DNA of 64,000 nucleotides from Gyromitra esculenta (taxonomy: Eukaryota > Ascomycota > Pezizomycetes > Pezizales > Discinaceae), in contig JBCAML010000012.1 in NCBI GenBank assembly GCA_038503075.1, positions 1,178,001 through 1,242,000 of the forward strand, in the 5' to 3' direction. The notes under the pieces were generated by a model, which did no database searches, was not told the DNA's origin, and worked only from the letters and a program-made list of their open reading frames with translations. Shown here one piece after another: positions 1 through 11,524 of this stretch. Each line of letters opens with the position of its first letter. The stretch's first letter is position 1. The position numbers and the translations under genes are program-made.

Positions 1-2250
1 AAGATTCCTGTGGCAATAAGTGCCTCCAGGGAGTAAGAAGAAACGACATCTAAGATGTGAATTACCCTTCAGGACCGCGAGTTGGTGCGAAAGCTAGATT
101 TGCGTTTGATCCCATGGCTGTGTCTTTTGTACTGGGCTTCATTCTTAGATCGTATGTTTAGATTCGTTTTCAGACCTCTCAATTCCATAAACCACCAATT
201 AATTTTCAATGCGTAGGAACAAATATCGTATGTTTACCACTTGGAGATTATTCGCGCGTACCCTAGAAGAAGCTAGTGCCGTTCGCGAGCCTGCACGAGT
301 ATCTACTCTACTCTTAACACAACCTGATAGCGCTCGAGCCGGCACGTGGACAGCACTGGCTTTGATATTTCTACGTTCAGTCTCTTTCCAATCCTCCATA
401 ACCTGGAACTAACATCCACCGGTAAAGGGTAATGCGAAAATTGAAGGTCTCAGAACAGATCTTGGAATGACCAATGGCCAGTACAATGCCTGTCTAACAA
501 TCTTTTTCGTGTCCTACGTATGCCAGCCATCTGTATGATCTCATCAAAATAGTTACTAATTATGTAAAAGGCTTTGTTCGAACCCATCAGCAACGTGCTT
601 TTAAAACGCATGAGACCTAGCATTTATATACCGTCCATTATGGTGTTGTGGGGGATATGTATGACTTTTATGGGCTTCGCCAAGAACTTTTCTGGAATGA
701 TGGCTGCGAGATGGTATGCTAAGATTGATTATTATTCATCCGCTGGAGCCTGATGCTGATCCGCTCGTTTTCTCGCTGTAGGTTCCTGGGATTGACCGAA
801 GCTGTATGGTTCTTGTTTTATATGGCATACATAGCATGAGTGATTACTGACATGGAAATGATGCTGGATTAGGGGCTCTTTCCGTATGTGCTTCCTGCTG
901 ATATATATATCTGAGGGGCTTTTCACTAATTTGACATAGGGGTGTGAACTACTACCTTTCTTGTTGGTACAAGCGACGTGAGTTCGGTATCCGAGCTGCC
1001 ATTTTTGTGAGTTATTCAGTTCGCTTCTAAGATATCGAATCTTTCGAGCTAATGGTATATAGTTCTCTGCTGCTGCCCTCAGCGGCTCTTTCGGTGGTCT
1101 TCTTGCGGCAGCAATCTCAAAGATGGACGGTATTGGCGGAAAGGCGGGCTGGGCTTGGATTTTTGTAAAATTCCCGACTTGCTATTCATACACCGGATGA
1201 CACTAACAAAGAGCAATTTAGATTCTGGAAGGAATTGCAACAGCTCTTATTGGGATTATCTCATTCTGGGTTGTGGTCGATTTCCCAGATGATGCCAGGT
1301 TCCTTACCGAGCAGGATAGAGAGCGCGTTCTGAAGAGACTAAGGGACGACCAACAGGCCTCTGCTGGACACGAAGACTTCAAGATGTCGTATATGTGGGA
1401 CTCACTGAAGGACTGGAAGACATGGGTCGGGATGTTGATTTACATGGGCGTTGATGGTGAGCACAGCCCCCCTCCAAATTCTCTCATGGCTAACGGCTAA
1501 CGGGATATGTTTCTATTAGGTGCACTTTACGCATTCTCCTTATTCCTCCCATCTATCATTAGCGAACTCGGTTTCTCCGCAACCCGAGCTCAACTCCTCT
1601 CAGTCCCACCGTATGCAGCAGCATGTGTATCAACCGTGCTAGTCGGTTGGGCAGCTGACCGTACTGGTAAACGTGGTATTTTTAATATCGCTACTTCTAT
1701 CCTCGGAATCCTTGGTTTCAGCATCTTACTTGGATCCCGGAGCGCTGGATTGAGCTATGTTGGTGTATTTCTCGCAGCGATGGGGATCTATCCTTGCATT
1801 CCGAACACGGTCACATGGGTTAGCAACAACGTGGAAGGGGTGTATAAGAGAGGTGTTACCCTGGGATTCGTTATCGGTAAGTCTTTAGTAATCACCGCTT
1901 GGGTCGGTTGGTATACATTATCCTAATTGTTTATAGGTTGGGGCAACCTAAACGGCGTTATGTCCTCTAATGTGTATCAAGAAAAAGACACGCCTCACTA
2001 CACAATTGGTCACGCTATAGTTCTTGGATATCTAGCTATTGGGCTCTTAGGAGGTTCGGTTTTGAATTATGTCCTACTCAAACGCGAGAATGGGAAGAGG
2101 AGGAGTGGGCAAAGGGATCACTGGGTTCAAGGGATGAATGCAAAGCAGAGACAGGATTTGGGGGATATGAGGTACATAGTTCCTTCTTTTCTGTTATGTG
2201 AAATTGTTTTGCTAACTTGCTTTAGGCCGAATTTCCTGTACACTATTTGA
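1..2250 (+). CDS. MFS transporter, Dal5/Tna1-like anion:cation symporter family (5' incomplete)
   Basis: Plasma-membrane proton symporter of the allantoate/nicotinate/pantothenate (Dal5/Tna1) group; the substrate cannot be read from sequence. Exons: 73-151, 217-227, 428-517, 571-713, 782-803, 873-883, 940-1006, 1063-1164, 1222-1456, 1520-1876, 1937-2171, 2226-2250. All twelve join in phase to 1377 nt (458 residues plus stop). Family landmarks appear in order: ELVRKLDLRLIPW and LDRTNIGNAKIEGL in the first helices, FLGLTEAGLFPGVNYYLS and FGIRAAIFFSAAALSGSFGG mid-protein, the loop segment FPDDARFLT, and the ending LGDMRPNFLYTI. Two exons are 11 nt and one is 22 nt; each restores conserved residues that are otherwise missing. 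A further intron probably ends at 72, and the N-terminal 30-40 residues lie at or beyond the left edge. There is no sign of decay once the microexons are used. Confidence 0.9.
217..227 (+). other. 11-nt microexon of the MFS gene (R/TNI)
   Basis: The eleven bases lie between acceptor TAG at 214-216 and donor GTATGT at 228. They complete the Arg codon begun at 151 and add Thr-Asn-Ile, giving the family motif LDRTNIGNA. The following 200-bp intron has a CTAAC branch point at 409-413 and ends at AG 426-427. Phase works out exactly (1 in, 0 out). Confidence 0.85.
873..883 (+). other. 11-nt microexon of the MFS gene (GLFP)
   Basis: The eleven bases lie between acceptor ATTAG at 868-872 and donor GTATGT at 884. 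They supply Gly-Leu-Phe and two bases of Pro, turning TEA / GVNYY into the conserved TEAGLFPGVNYY. The next intron ends at ATAG 936-939. Confidence 0.88.
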
Positions 2251-3400
2251 GAGGGTTTTTTTTGAAGATGTGATTGCATGCGTTTTGGATTATGGTGACC
2301 TGATATGGCGTGGGAGACGTGGAATTTTCTGTAACTTGACTGGACATAGCGAGCGATCGTTAGATATCCAAACGAAATTAACTACTAAAATAGAAAATAG
2401 TTCTCCAAGAAGATAAAATTGCTTCTCTGGTAAGTATGGTAATTTTGTACATCGTGTGACTTTTATGAGTATGACAAGTAGTGTCTCCCTTCTACACAAG
2501 ATAGTGTCCTGGGCCTAATGTACTCTAATATTCTGTAGAAAATTTAATGGTAACTCGTTCTGCGAGCTATGACGTCCCCTTTTTGGTATTGCTCGTGCTG
2601 TTGCTGAATTATGTCTGGTTACTTCTCTTGCATCCAATAGGTCTGCCCTAGGTCATCGTGTGCCAGTGAAATTGGGTTTGCGAAATGCTGATCACGCCAC
2701 GTTATGTGTCGGTCACATCTTGCCTTTCAGATCGGGATTCGTTAACCCGAGATTTGAATTTACCCCTCTGTTTTCTCGGATAAGCACCTCTCGGAGAAAA
2801 GGACGATTATCTCGAATCGATACAGATGAACTGACAGCCTAGTTGATGTGTCGTACAAAGCGGGCATATTTACTAATCCCAATAATATTCTTTGTAATGT
2901 GATACGTCCATCAAGCGGATCGGAGATAAGAGTTATACCACGTTTTGATCTGGATATTTGATCTGTCTCCCTTCATTGTACTATCTACTACCTTCACGCC
3001 CGGCTTCTTGCGGATCTGAATTGCTTTTACAGTAAAATGTCAAGAACGCTGCCTGTACTGCATTAGATAAATGCTTCAGCTAAATTTTACTTTTAAATCT
3101 TCGAAGAACATCTACTCAGTGAATTGCATAGTTTAGGATAGCGGTTCATCAAATTTTGGCGTTTCCGCATCTTCCGACTCGTCTACCCAAAATTGCGCTA
3201 ATCCATGTCTAAAGCAAAACGAACCGTTTTCGCCGATGTGCCCCGGTCAAGTGGCGGTAGTGGGCCGACTCTAAGTATCGCTTGAGCATTGGCTGTCCTA
3301 GCTATCTCGGAACCTTCCCCGCCACCCTTTGCATCTACCCCTGCATTGAAACCCTTTCCGATACTTTGGTTAGCTTAGATCTTGGGAAGCTACCCCGCAA
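2251..3400. other. Intergenic, convergent 3' flanks
   Basis: This 1.15-kb stretch lies between the 3' ends of the MFS and RRM genes. I see only short open frames without codon structure and no repeats. Confidence 0.6.
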
Positions 3401-5621
3401 TTAGAGGAGGTATGACAATGCGGGGGGATCTGGACGGGAGATTACCGTTTCCAAGGCGTGTGAGACGTGTTGTTGATCGTCGAGGGCTTCTGTGGGCTTA
3501 TTTTCTGAGAATAGCTCCTCAATCTTCTCCTCGCAAGGGTCTTTCGCAAAGCCGAAGTTACAGTGGTTGTAGTTTTTATTTGTCCTCAATCGTTTCACGA
3601 CACTGTGAGCTACCCTTATTTGAGAAAACAAGATATTGGCACCTCGTCTGTATTCATCCAACTTCAGGCCCTCAAATAGTTCAGAAGAACGACCCACGTA
3701 GTTGTGTTTCAGCATGAAATCCAACGCGTCCTTTATGTCATTTATTAGATATCTTTCGTCCGCAGATCGTGGAAGGCCATTGAGCCTCACAGAGCGTCGC
3801 GCTGTTGGTGGAATGGATTCTGAGTTTGTTGATTGTTGATCCTGTCGGACGTGCTCGAAAGGGATTAGTGAGGCTTTCCCGCCAGAAAAGACTGGGTCTA
3901 TTGTTTTGAAGTAGAGGTAACAACACCAAGCCGCTCTTGGTTCCCTGAAAACTACCTCTGCCTTAGGGATCTTTTCCGTCTTGTCGTTGTAGAAATATAA
4001 GCTTTCCACGATCCCACCTCGGATATTTTGTGCGAAGGATGATAGCGTTGAGGCTGGAGGTAAATGGGCAAAAACCACTTTGCGGCATTGAGGATTCGGG
4101 TTGGGAGTCGATAATAACGCGCTGTTGTATATCTTGAGAGGAGATGCTCCCACCGCTGGGATAGTTATCGGTAATGATGGAGTCGAAGGAACTGCTTCGG
4201 GAAAGGCCCTATCCAGAGCTGGTAGCTTGTCGACTTCACAAGGATCTCTTGCATAAGTGATTCTAACAGCATGGTATTCGTTTTTCCTCTTCAAGCTCGA
4301 CTTCACGTTTTGTGCCAAGTAAATACCTGCCATATTCAACCGCATAGAATTTATCCTTCGATCCCAGAAGATGCTTTCAATGGCTGGGGTCTGCCTTTTA
4401 TCGGGTGTCCGGGATATACCCTCTTCGATGTGGCCTCTTATAACTCTAGCTGTGAGAATTCTCGGCACATTGGAGAGAATTAAGCATCTAGTTAATCCAG
4501 TCTCCATGATTTCCGTTTGGATTGTACTAGTGACTTGGTAGTCAGAAACCCGTTCTGAGAGCACGTCGGGTGCTTTAATCGTGCGTCCGTTAATATGGAA
4601 ACCATCGCTCTGGATTTTTCGGTAAAGCTCGCGGGCTGCCTCCGGTTTGACAAAGGCAACAAGCGCTTCTGCATTTCTGTGCGAGCCACTATTGTAAAGA
4701 AATATACGGTGTATTCTTCCGCCACGGAGAGAGCTGCATAAGTATTTCAAGTCGGTTTCTTTTGGTAGGCCCGTAAGGTAGATTGCATGAAAATCTCTGC
4801 CCCCATTGAAGTCCTGATAAGAGACCATAGCGGGCTTTGCGCTTACGGGGCTCTAGAGTAGGGTAAGCAATCGATACGCAGAAGATCTGGTAATAATAAG
4901 ACATACCTCAAGAATCCCATCCCTCCATAGACTATCCTCCGTAGCTTCCCAGGCGAGTTGCTCCTCGTAAACTCGGAGTTGCCGTGTGGGAATCTCCAGA
5001 GAGCAGGTTGTGGCGCTCGACTCTCCCTTTTCGATGGGGTTTGTTGATAAAGGAAGAGATTGTAGCCGCTGTGGCCTGGTGACTAAACTGTTGTCGGGTA
5101 TCAGAGGAGCAGTAAGAGATGCTTGCACGGTCTCTGTATCCTTTGCGTCCTTTATCGTTTGAGTGGTGCTATTGGGATTGACGACTATTCGTCCGTGCTT
5201 GTCCTTTTCTTTCAATGATAAAATCTGATCCTATAATCGTCTCAGTGGTCAGATGAAATGTTTATTGAGAAAAACAGAGAAGCATCGTTACCGCTACCGA
5301 GTATTCCTCATCCAGATTCATGATTTTATCAATTTTAGGGGAGTGGTCATCAGTTTCAGTTTCGTCATTGTTCTCACGGAATTCATGTTCGCCCAAAACG
5401 CGAAATGCAAGCTGCCCGAGTGCCTGCAGCCCCTTTTGTAAGCGTTTTTTCAAGTCATGGTTTTCCAGCTCTAGTTCTGATAGTCGAATACGTAAATTTG
5501 CATTCTCGATGATCGTTTGATTTAATATTTCGACCGCACCGAAGGCTTCATCGAGATTGCGAGAAAAGCGAGAGTTGGCTGCTCCGCCTCTCGGAAGCGA
5601 ACCCATGGGGCCCTCAGACAT
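3401..5621 (-). CDS. Multi-RRM RNA-binding protein
   Basis: Three exons, read right to left: 5621-5292, 5230-4907, 4852-3401. They join in phase to 2106 nt (701 aa). Residues 1-110 hold a leucine-rich coiled coil with alternating acidic and basic residues (around ENANLRIRLSELELENHDLKKR). The middle exon is Ser/Thr/Pro-rich and probably disordered. The large exon carries four RRM-like repeats: RNP2-like strands AIYLTGLP, CLILSNVP, KVVFAHLP and VRLNGLP each open a unit, and YARDPCE and FAKDPCE close the second and fourth. This suggests a duplicated pair of RRMs. The RNP1 positions are weak, so some RRMs may be degenerate. Both introns have good GT-AG ends and phase 0. The gene is divergent from the orphan gene at 6296. 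Role is likely post-transcriptional mRNA binding by analogy with other fungal multi-RRM proteins; the specific function is unknown. Confidence 0.82.
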
Positions 5622-6295
5622 TTGTTTCTAGTTTTATGAAAGAGAAGGCGTTGTTGTTCTGTGTCTGTTGGTGATGGTTGTTATGTGGTGAGGTATTCTT
5701 CGGGGAGGAAAGCAGAGGATAGCCAACCGTTTGCTGCTCGTGGAGTTTTACTTTCAGCCGCCGTCGACACTGAACCTACATGTATGCATGATACATGTAC
5801 ATCACCTTGTGCATCTCTGTAAATGTTATGAATTATGTTTTTAAGCTAATATTCGCCTTGTGAGTTGATTTTGAAATCCATTGTTGCACCTCGCGGACGC
5901 TCTGGCTGAAAACACGAGTGATGGTTCGTGGTTATAAATTACATGTATCCAGCGGTCGCTGTAACGTAGCTACGAACATACTTCGACATACGTATATGTA
6001 CGCGTAGGTATTAAATGCCCTGTTTAGATTTCTAAGGGGCTGGCTTTGCGCACTTTCGCTGCTGTGCACTGGAAACCACGAATGTTCAACCGTCCGCGTC
6101 GTCCTGGTCTCCCAATTGAATGGAGTGGAGACTTCCTACTTCCTACCACCATCATTCTATTTTATCGACTCTTCTATATAACTGCGACGATGCACGCTTT
6201 ACCATTTTTCTCCTTTCCACACTCACAACCCTTCACTGAACAAGAATCCGTATCAATTCACCCAAACTTCTGTCGTCTTCATCTCACTTGGCTCA
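5622..6295. promoter_or_regulatory. Divergent promoter region between RRM gene and orphan gene
   Basis: This 674-bp gap separates two divergent starts. It holds three copies of the palindrome TACATGTA (5777, 5792, 5940) and pyrimidine-rich DNA just before the 6296 start. Promoter function is inferred from position only. Confidence 0.4.
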
Positions 6296-7430
6296 ATGCC
6301 TACTATCAAGCCTACCAAGAGTAAGCTCCTTAGACGTAAATCCCGTCCTCGCCCACCTGCTGGCACCATACCTATCTCCAAGGGCATGTCAACTAGAAGT
6401 CAACCAATTCCCACAGCACCTGCTGTCGGACCTCGAAAATCACTTATCGTTAAGCTTCGACTTGGGGGGCCACCTCCCGTCACAATTCGCGATCCTGGAA
6501 CACCGGAGCCACAACTCGAACCACTATTCGAACCATTATTCGAACCGCTATCGTTCAAGGAATCTATGGATCTAGTTCTAGAGCCCGATGACCCTGATTA
6601 CGATATGCTTGAGCAGTTATTCCCGGATGCTGACGATAGCGGTAAGTTGTTATATTCCTGTCTAAATACTCGTTGTTCAGCATTGCTCACATTTTTGTCT
6701 ACTAGGGAGCGACGCTGATGACAGCGCAAATTTTCGTAAAAAATTGAGATCGTTGCCGGGATGGTCAAGAGACCAGAAAAACTGTAGGTTTCCACACCGC
6801 TGCTGATAGAATCTATATTCCCTGTTGCTTTTGCTTACTTTTAAATCCTTCAAATCTCTTACAGTCACCTACCCCCCCATCGATGCGCAGCCAACTCACT
6901 CAGAGCAGCTTTCGGACCTCGTAAAGTCAATAACTGCCGCCCGCGAAGTCGATACGAAGCAAGAGTCCAAAAATGGGCTTGAAGATGATGGCGAAAACGA
7001 CAAAGACGGCATCGACGGCAAGAACGAGGGTATCGTCGTATATAGTGCGAGCGACAGCGAGGCCTGGGCTCCTTTAACTCAAGAGCAGGAGGACCTTTTT
7101 GAGAGTTGGACCAACATCGATTGGTCGAGCGTGGATCCTATTCCGGGGTGGGCTGCACCGCTTGCCTCCGTTGCGAAACCAGTTGACCCAGCCACATGGA
7201 TCGAACATACCGGAAACTTTCCTTATCCATCCGCAGAGTCCAGCTATCGATATCCAATGAACAGGCAAGCTATCCATCCCGCCTGGGAGCCGGAGTATGA
7301 CCACATGGACGAAGAATCTGCCTTCTCCATTGCTTTCGATGAGATTGAGGAATCGAGAAAGGCGAGCCAGGGCGTGCTCCCAGATCAACCTAGCGATTGC
7401 GTCCACGGCCTCGGGAATTTCAGGATCTAG
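6296..7430 (+). CDS. Orphan acidic protein
   Basis: Exons 6296-6641, 6706-6783 and 6865-7430 join in phase to 990 nt (329 aa). Introns are GTAAGT...CTACTAG and GTAGGT...TTACAG. I do not recognise the family. The N-terminus is Lys/Arg/Pro-rich. It is followed by a 4-residue repeat encoded by 12-bp tandem units near 6518-6550 (EPLF three times), then an acidic tract (EPDDPDYDMLEQLFPDADDS). The last exon is Asp/Glu-rich with several Trp-Pro pairs (for example WSSVDPIPGWA). There is no signal peptide or membrane segment. Composition suggests a mostly disordered protein. Splicing is supported by phase and continued acidic character rather than homology. Confidence 0.6.
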
Positions 7431-8369
7431 AAGTGTTGCATTAAATCTGGTTGCTAAACTCGGAGTTTGTCACTTTGGTGTTTGGGAAACTGGAAACGGC
7501 GCAAAGCAGTCAAAGGTCATATGGGTGAGCGTATCTATGGTTCTAAAGGTGTTTATTTCAGCGTGTATCTTGATCCCCTATTCTGGGCATCGTGTATTTT
7601 GTTTTTTTTGGAGTGGTATCGTCACTATATGTTACGAGGGAACTCTGGAGCGAATTTCTTGCTTGATGTTTCTATAGAGTGTATCTAGTATCCCTCCAAT
7701 GAAATCATAGTTGTTTCTTATACTTGATGTTGAAATTTTCCAAATAGAGTGACTATGAACTAGAAAACTACATGCAAATCTACCTGTACCTGCACCTTTT
7801 AGCCTCCTCCGAGATGGAATAGGTAGAGGCATCTCGTAAACTATACGCAATCATCCGGCGCCAAGGCATCTTCTATACGTCACAAAATGTCACTCGATAA
7901 AAGTAGCTATCTATTGTGGGACAGCCCGTCATACTATACCCATAGGTTTGCTTGTAGATGAGGGAAGAGGGACAAAAACATCAACCAGAAGTAATGGGGA
8001 ACCTCGGGGGACAAAAAAAAAACTCAGTGCTGGAAAATCTTTAGGACGATATAGCCCAGGTGCTCGATATAAAAATTTCATACCACCGGGCGGACGACTA
8101 TGTACAGCTTTTATCTTTAGCTAGATAAAGATCGTAAAGATCGTCTCTTCCTCAGGGAAAAAGAGAAATCAAAAATTTGAATATTTCTTAGTTGCTTCAG
8201 CCAACGCTGCTATACAGCCCGAAGAAAAAGCCATGGGGTTGGTAATTGAGGTTGGCGGCCTTGGATTCCAAACAGAACTGTGTCTACTGTCTGAGCGGTA
8301 ACTTGGGTTTATCTGGATTCGAAGTCTAGGGGAACTTCATCTCGCCCTGCTGATCCTTGGAGTTTTACA

Positions 8370-9300
8370 TCCCCATCAGCGGAAATTCGGCCTTCAGCAG
8401 TGGTGCTGTGTTTTTCGGGGAACGTCCTAGCAGCTCTCAGTAAACTAGATCCGTTTATGCAAACTCTAAGAGACTAATCATCTCGTGTCCTCCGGTTCTC
8501 GGATCGTGGGGTCTTCTCTTGGGATGTCATGTCCCGCCAGCGGAAAGAGAGTGAACAGCGGAGGGTAGTTTGCGGAAATATTGTTGCGCTTTTGAAAAAC
8601 ATCAATAGGGGTCTAGCTATCACCGCACGTAGCGGGATTCATGGCAATAAGGGTTCTGGAGGACTTACTATCCTGGGGAATAGATTCTTCTTTTGATACA
8701 CCACCGTCAGTGGAAAACATGTCTCGGAAGCATCCCCATACCGTCCATCAGAAGGGCTGCAACAGGAAATGAGAAATTTCGCTTGCAGCAACACAGGCCC
8801 ATCACGATGCGAACTCTGGAGGGCTCACCACCCCGCCTTACTTGGTTCTTTGGATGCGAGGCTATCTTCTGTTGCATCTTCATCAATAGAAACAATCTAT
8901 AAGCAGGGGTAAATCATTTTCTGCGACACCGTACCTTTTGGGGAGCATCAACAAGTAGGCAATCCATCTTGCAACGGTTCAGATTCATCACGACACGGCT
9001 CCAGTAGAACTAATCGTGACTTTGCTGGTTCTCCGGATATGAGTTCTCCCACTAAATGAACCTCCGTCAGCGGAGGGTGTCTACGAGCAGCGGGAAATCA
9101 TTTTCAGAAACGTCGTCGTACCTGAGAGTGCCAACAGGAAGTTGTTGATTCCTATCAGAAACGACTGAGATGAACGATTAGAGATCTCTAGCTGGGCTTG
9201 TCCTTCCTTCTCGGGTGCTTGGGAGATAAACAAGTGCTTTTCTGGATAGATCTCCATCGGCGGAGAGCGGCTGTAAGCAGCGGAAAATCGGTTCACAAGA
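8370..9300. repeat. Degenerate tandem repeat, period about 160-190 bp, five to six units
   Basis: Landmarks recur in the same order: a variant of CATCAGCGGAAA (8374, 8536, 8705, about 8881, 9066, 9249), often followed by AGCAGCGGGAAATCATTTTC, then a stretch with CATCACGA, then a variant of TGGTTCTCCGGATATGAG just before the next unit. Units are strongly diverged. On the minus strand one unit reads a short peptide (ENDFPLLVDTLR) partly echoed in neighbours, but stops break every frame. It may be an old minisatellite or the relic of a repetitive gene. Confidence 0.5.
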
Positions 9301-10596
9301 GCACTACCACAATTCTTGGAAAGGGCGGACGAGAAATAGTCGATTTCCGCTGGAATAGTGAGCAAGTATTTGCAACAACCCTTTAGAATTCCGGAGACGT
9401 ATCGAAAGTAAGCATTGTGGGAGAGAATTTCGGGTCAAACAGTCGATAGGGATGAAGGGGACGTACGGTGATGTTTACGATGATGAAGTTTACGATAACA
9501 TGAAGCATGGAGATGACACGAAGCATGGAGATGGTTAACACTCCCATCGAATCCATCACTCGCATCGCAAACGTACTCACTTCAAACCACAAAGCCAATC
9601 ATCAATCAACTCAATTCAAATTTAATTTTCCTCGATGCCTCGGCAAAGCCCAAGCAATCAATGAAAAAGAAAAAGAAAAAGGATTAAACCAAGTTTCCAG
9701 AAGAAAGACAGAGCCTTTCTTCCGAAGAGGTGACCAAAAATTCTCAAGAATAGAGGTGACGCTGAACATGACTGCCCCATAAATGGAGCAGCGAGAGGTC
9801 CATATGCTGTCACCCAACAGGCCAGCGCTGGAGCTGTATCCCCATCCTCCCACTCGTAGTGATAGAGGAGAGGAGCACCATGTGCAGCCGACCTGATTCT
9901 TGAAGGAGCATGGAGGAAAAAAAATGAGAGAGAGAAGGAGGAAGAGAGCTGCTTTTATGTATAACAGGCGCCAAGAAGATTTTCGCCGACACCAGGGTCA
10001 GGTTTGGGCGGTGTGTTAGCGTGGGACGAGAGTCCACCAAAGAATCAGATGGATGGATGGGCGGGCGGGCGGTCATTTCGTTCCTAATTCTTGCTGCTGG
10101 TAGGAGAGGCAGGGCAACGCACGCACCTGACCTGGAGCAGCCTCCTCGCTGATCCCCCCCACCTATGATCTCTGGATATCATGGATTGATTGCTCGTCTC
10201 CCACGGATACGAGGAAGCATGCTGGTCTTATTTCGAAATCCTTAGCTGAGAAGACGTAGTTAGCTTTTGGACAGCAGCAAACTGAATAAATATCTGTTTG
10301 ATGGATAATTCTCACCTCGATGCAGAAGATAGCATCAACCATGACTGATAATCCCGTCAACAGAACACCACGGTCCACGGGTGAGCTGGCCATCAGGCGG
10401 AGAAGCAGCAAGACTACCAACTAGGACGTGGAAGAAGTCTGTGAGAAAGAGAAGCGAACATCAAGGGAGAGCGGACAACGAAGGAGAGAGTAGAGCATTG
10501 GTGCACGGTAATGTGGGAAGAGAGACTGCTTACCTAGCAGAGCAGAAATGTTGTGTCAGGGCAAGATACACGAGAGCGAAGAAACTGTAAGAAGAG

Positions 10597-10622
10597 CAAC
10601 AGCAGCAGCAGCAGCAGCAGCG
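10597..10622. repeat. CAG/AGC trinucleotide microsatellite
   Basis: An uninterrupted CAG run of about eight units after AGAGCAACAG. It lies in non-coding DNA. Confidence 0.85.
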
Positions 10623-11524
10623 AGCAGGGTGTCTGGTATTTATTTGCAGAGAAGGGAGCAGCGAAGGGGAGCCGTTGTTAGTTTGTTATTTTTTTTATTT
10701 TTTATTTTTTAATGTTTGAGTTACCTAAAAAAAAAAAAATAGAACCCCATAATCCACGGTGATTGATTGAATGAATGAAATGAAAATATGCCCGAATGAA
10801 AAAAAGATAAATAAATAAATAAATAAAGACCATTACACGACCGCGAGTGGTGGGGACATGAACATTCTACAGGTACCTCCCCCAACACCAAATAGATCAT
10901 CATGTCAACACAAAGACACCATGGACACCCACCCCACCATAGTAAACCTCTCTATCTCGCTAGAACAGCCACGGTAATCAAATACCATCAAGTTCATCAA
11001 GTTCATCAGTTACCCAGACTAGCTATGAAAACCAGTAATTCGATCATTACCCTCTACCAGCCGGTTTGCAACAAATGGACTAGCTAGATACATGTATCCC
11101 GTAGGGGAGCTAGGAGGTTACCTGGTGTTGCTGGATCAGGAAAGGTGATTTCAAATGGAGCCACGCTTAGCAAAGACTGCCTTTTTTGTTTTTGTTTTTT
11201 TGCTGGACAGAGGGAATACTGAGTGGTAGCATCGCGCTTGCTTCGTTCACATCGATATATATAGAAGCAGCCATATATCGTAACCAAGAAACACTCTAAA
11301 AAGCCCCACAGTGGGCATTACCAACTTCGCGTCTCAGAACACACCACAGATAATAGCGGGAACAGATAATTTTAATTCTTTATAAAACCCTTATTTCCCA
11401 GTCAATACGCAATCTCAATATTCGGTGGTATCATACAAAAGTTCCACACATTCCTCCCTCCTTGTACTCTCGTTCGACCCTCCCGCCCCTTTCACATTCT
11501 CCTTTTTCACCCCACACTACCTCA

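Larger units (their letters stand above)
7431..11524. other. 4.1-kb gene-free region
   Basis: I find no supportable gene. It contains the degenerate tandem array at about 8370-9300, an 18-bp duplication (GAAGCATGGAGATG at 9502 and 9520), GGCGGGCGGGCGG near 10060, a CAG run near 10597-10622, poly-A/T tracts near 10690-10740 and (AAAT)n near 10805-10828. Short open frames here look random. Confidence 0.55.

Noticed and set aside
152..427. MFS gene first taken as a pseudogene with a frameshift near 410-428
   Set aside because: The microexon 217-227 restores frame and the conserved TNI; ACTAACATC at 408-416 is the branch point of the next intron, not a coding TNI.
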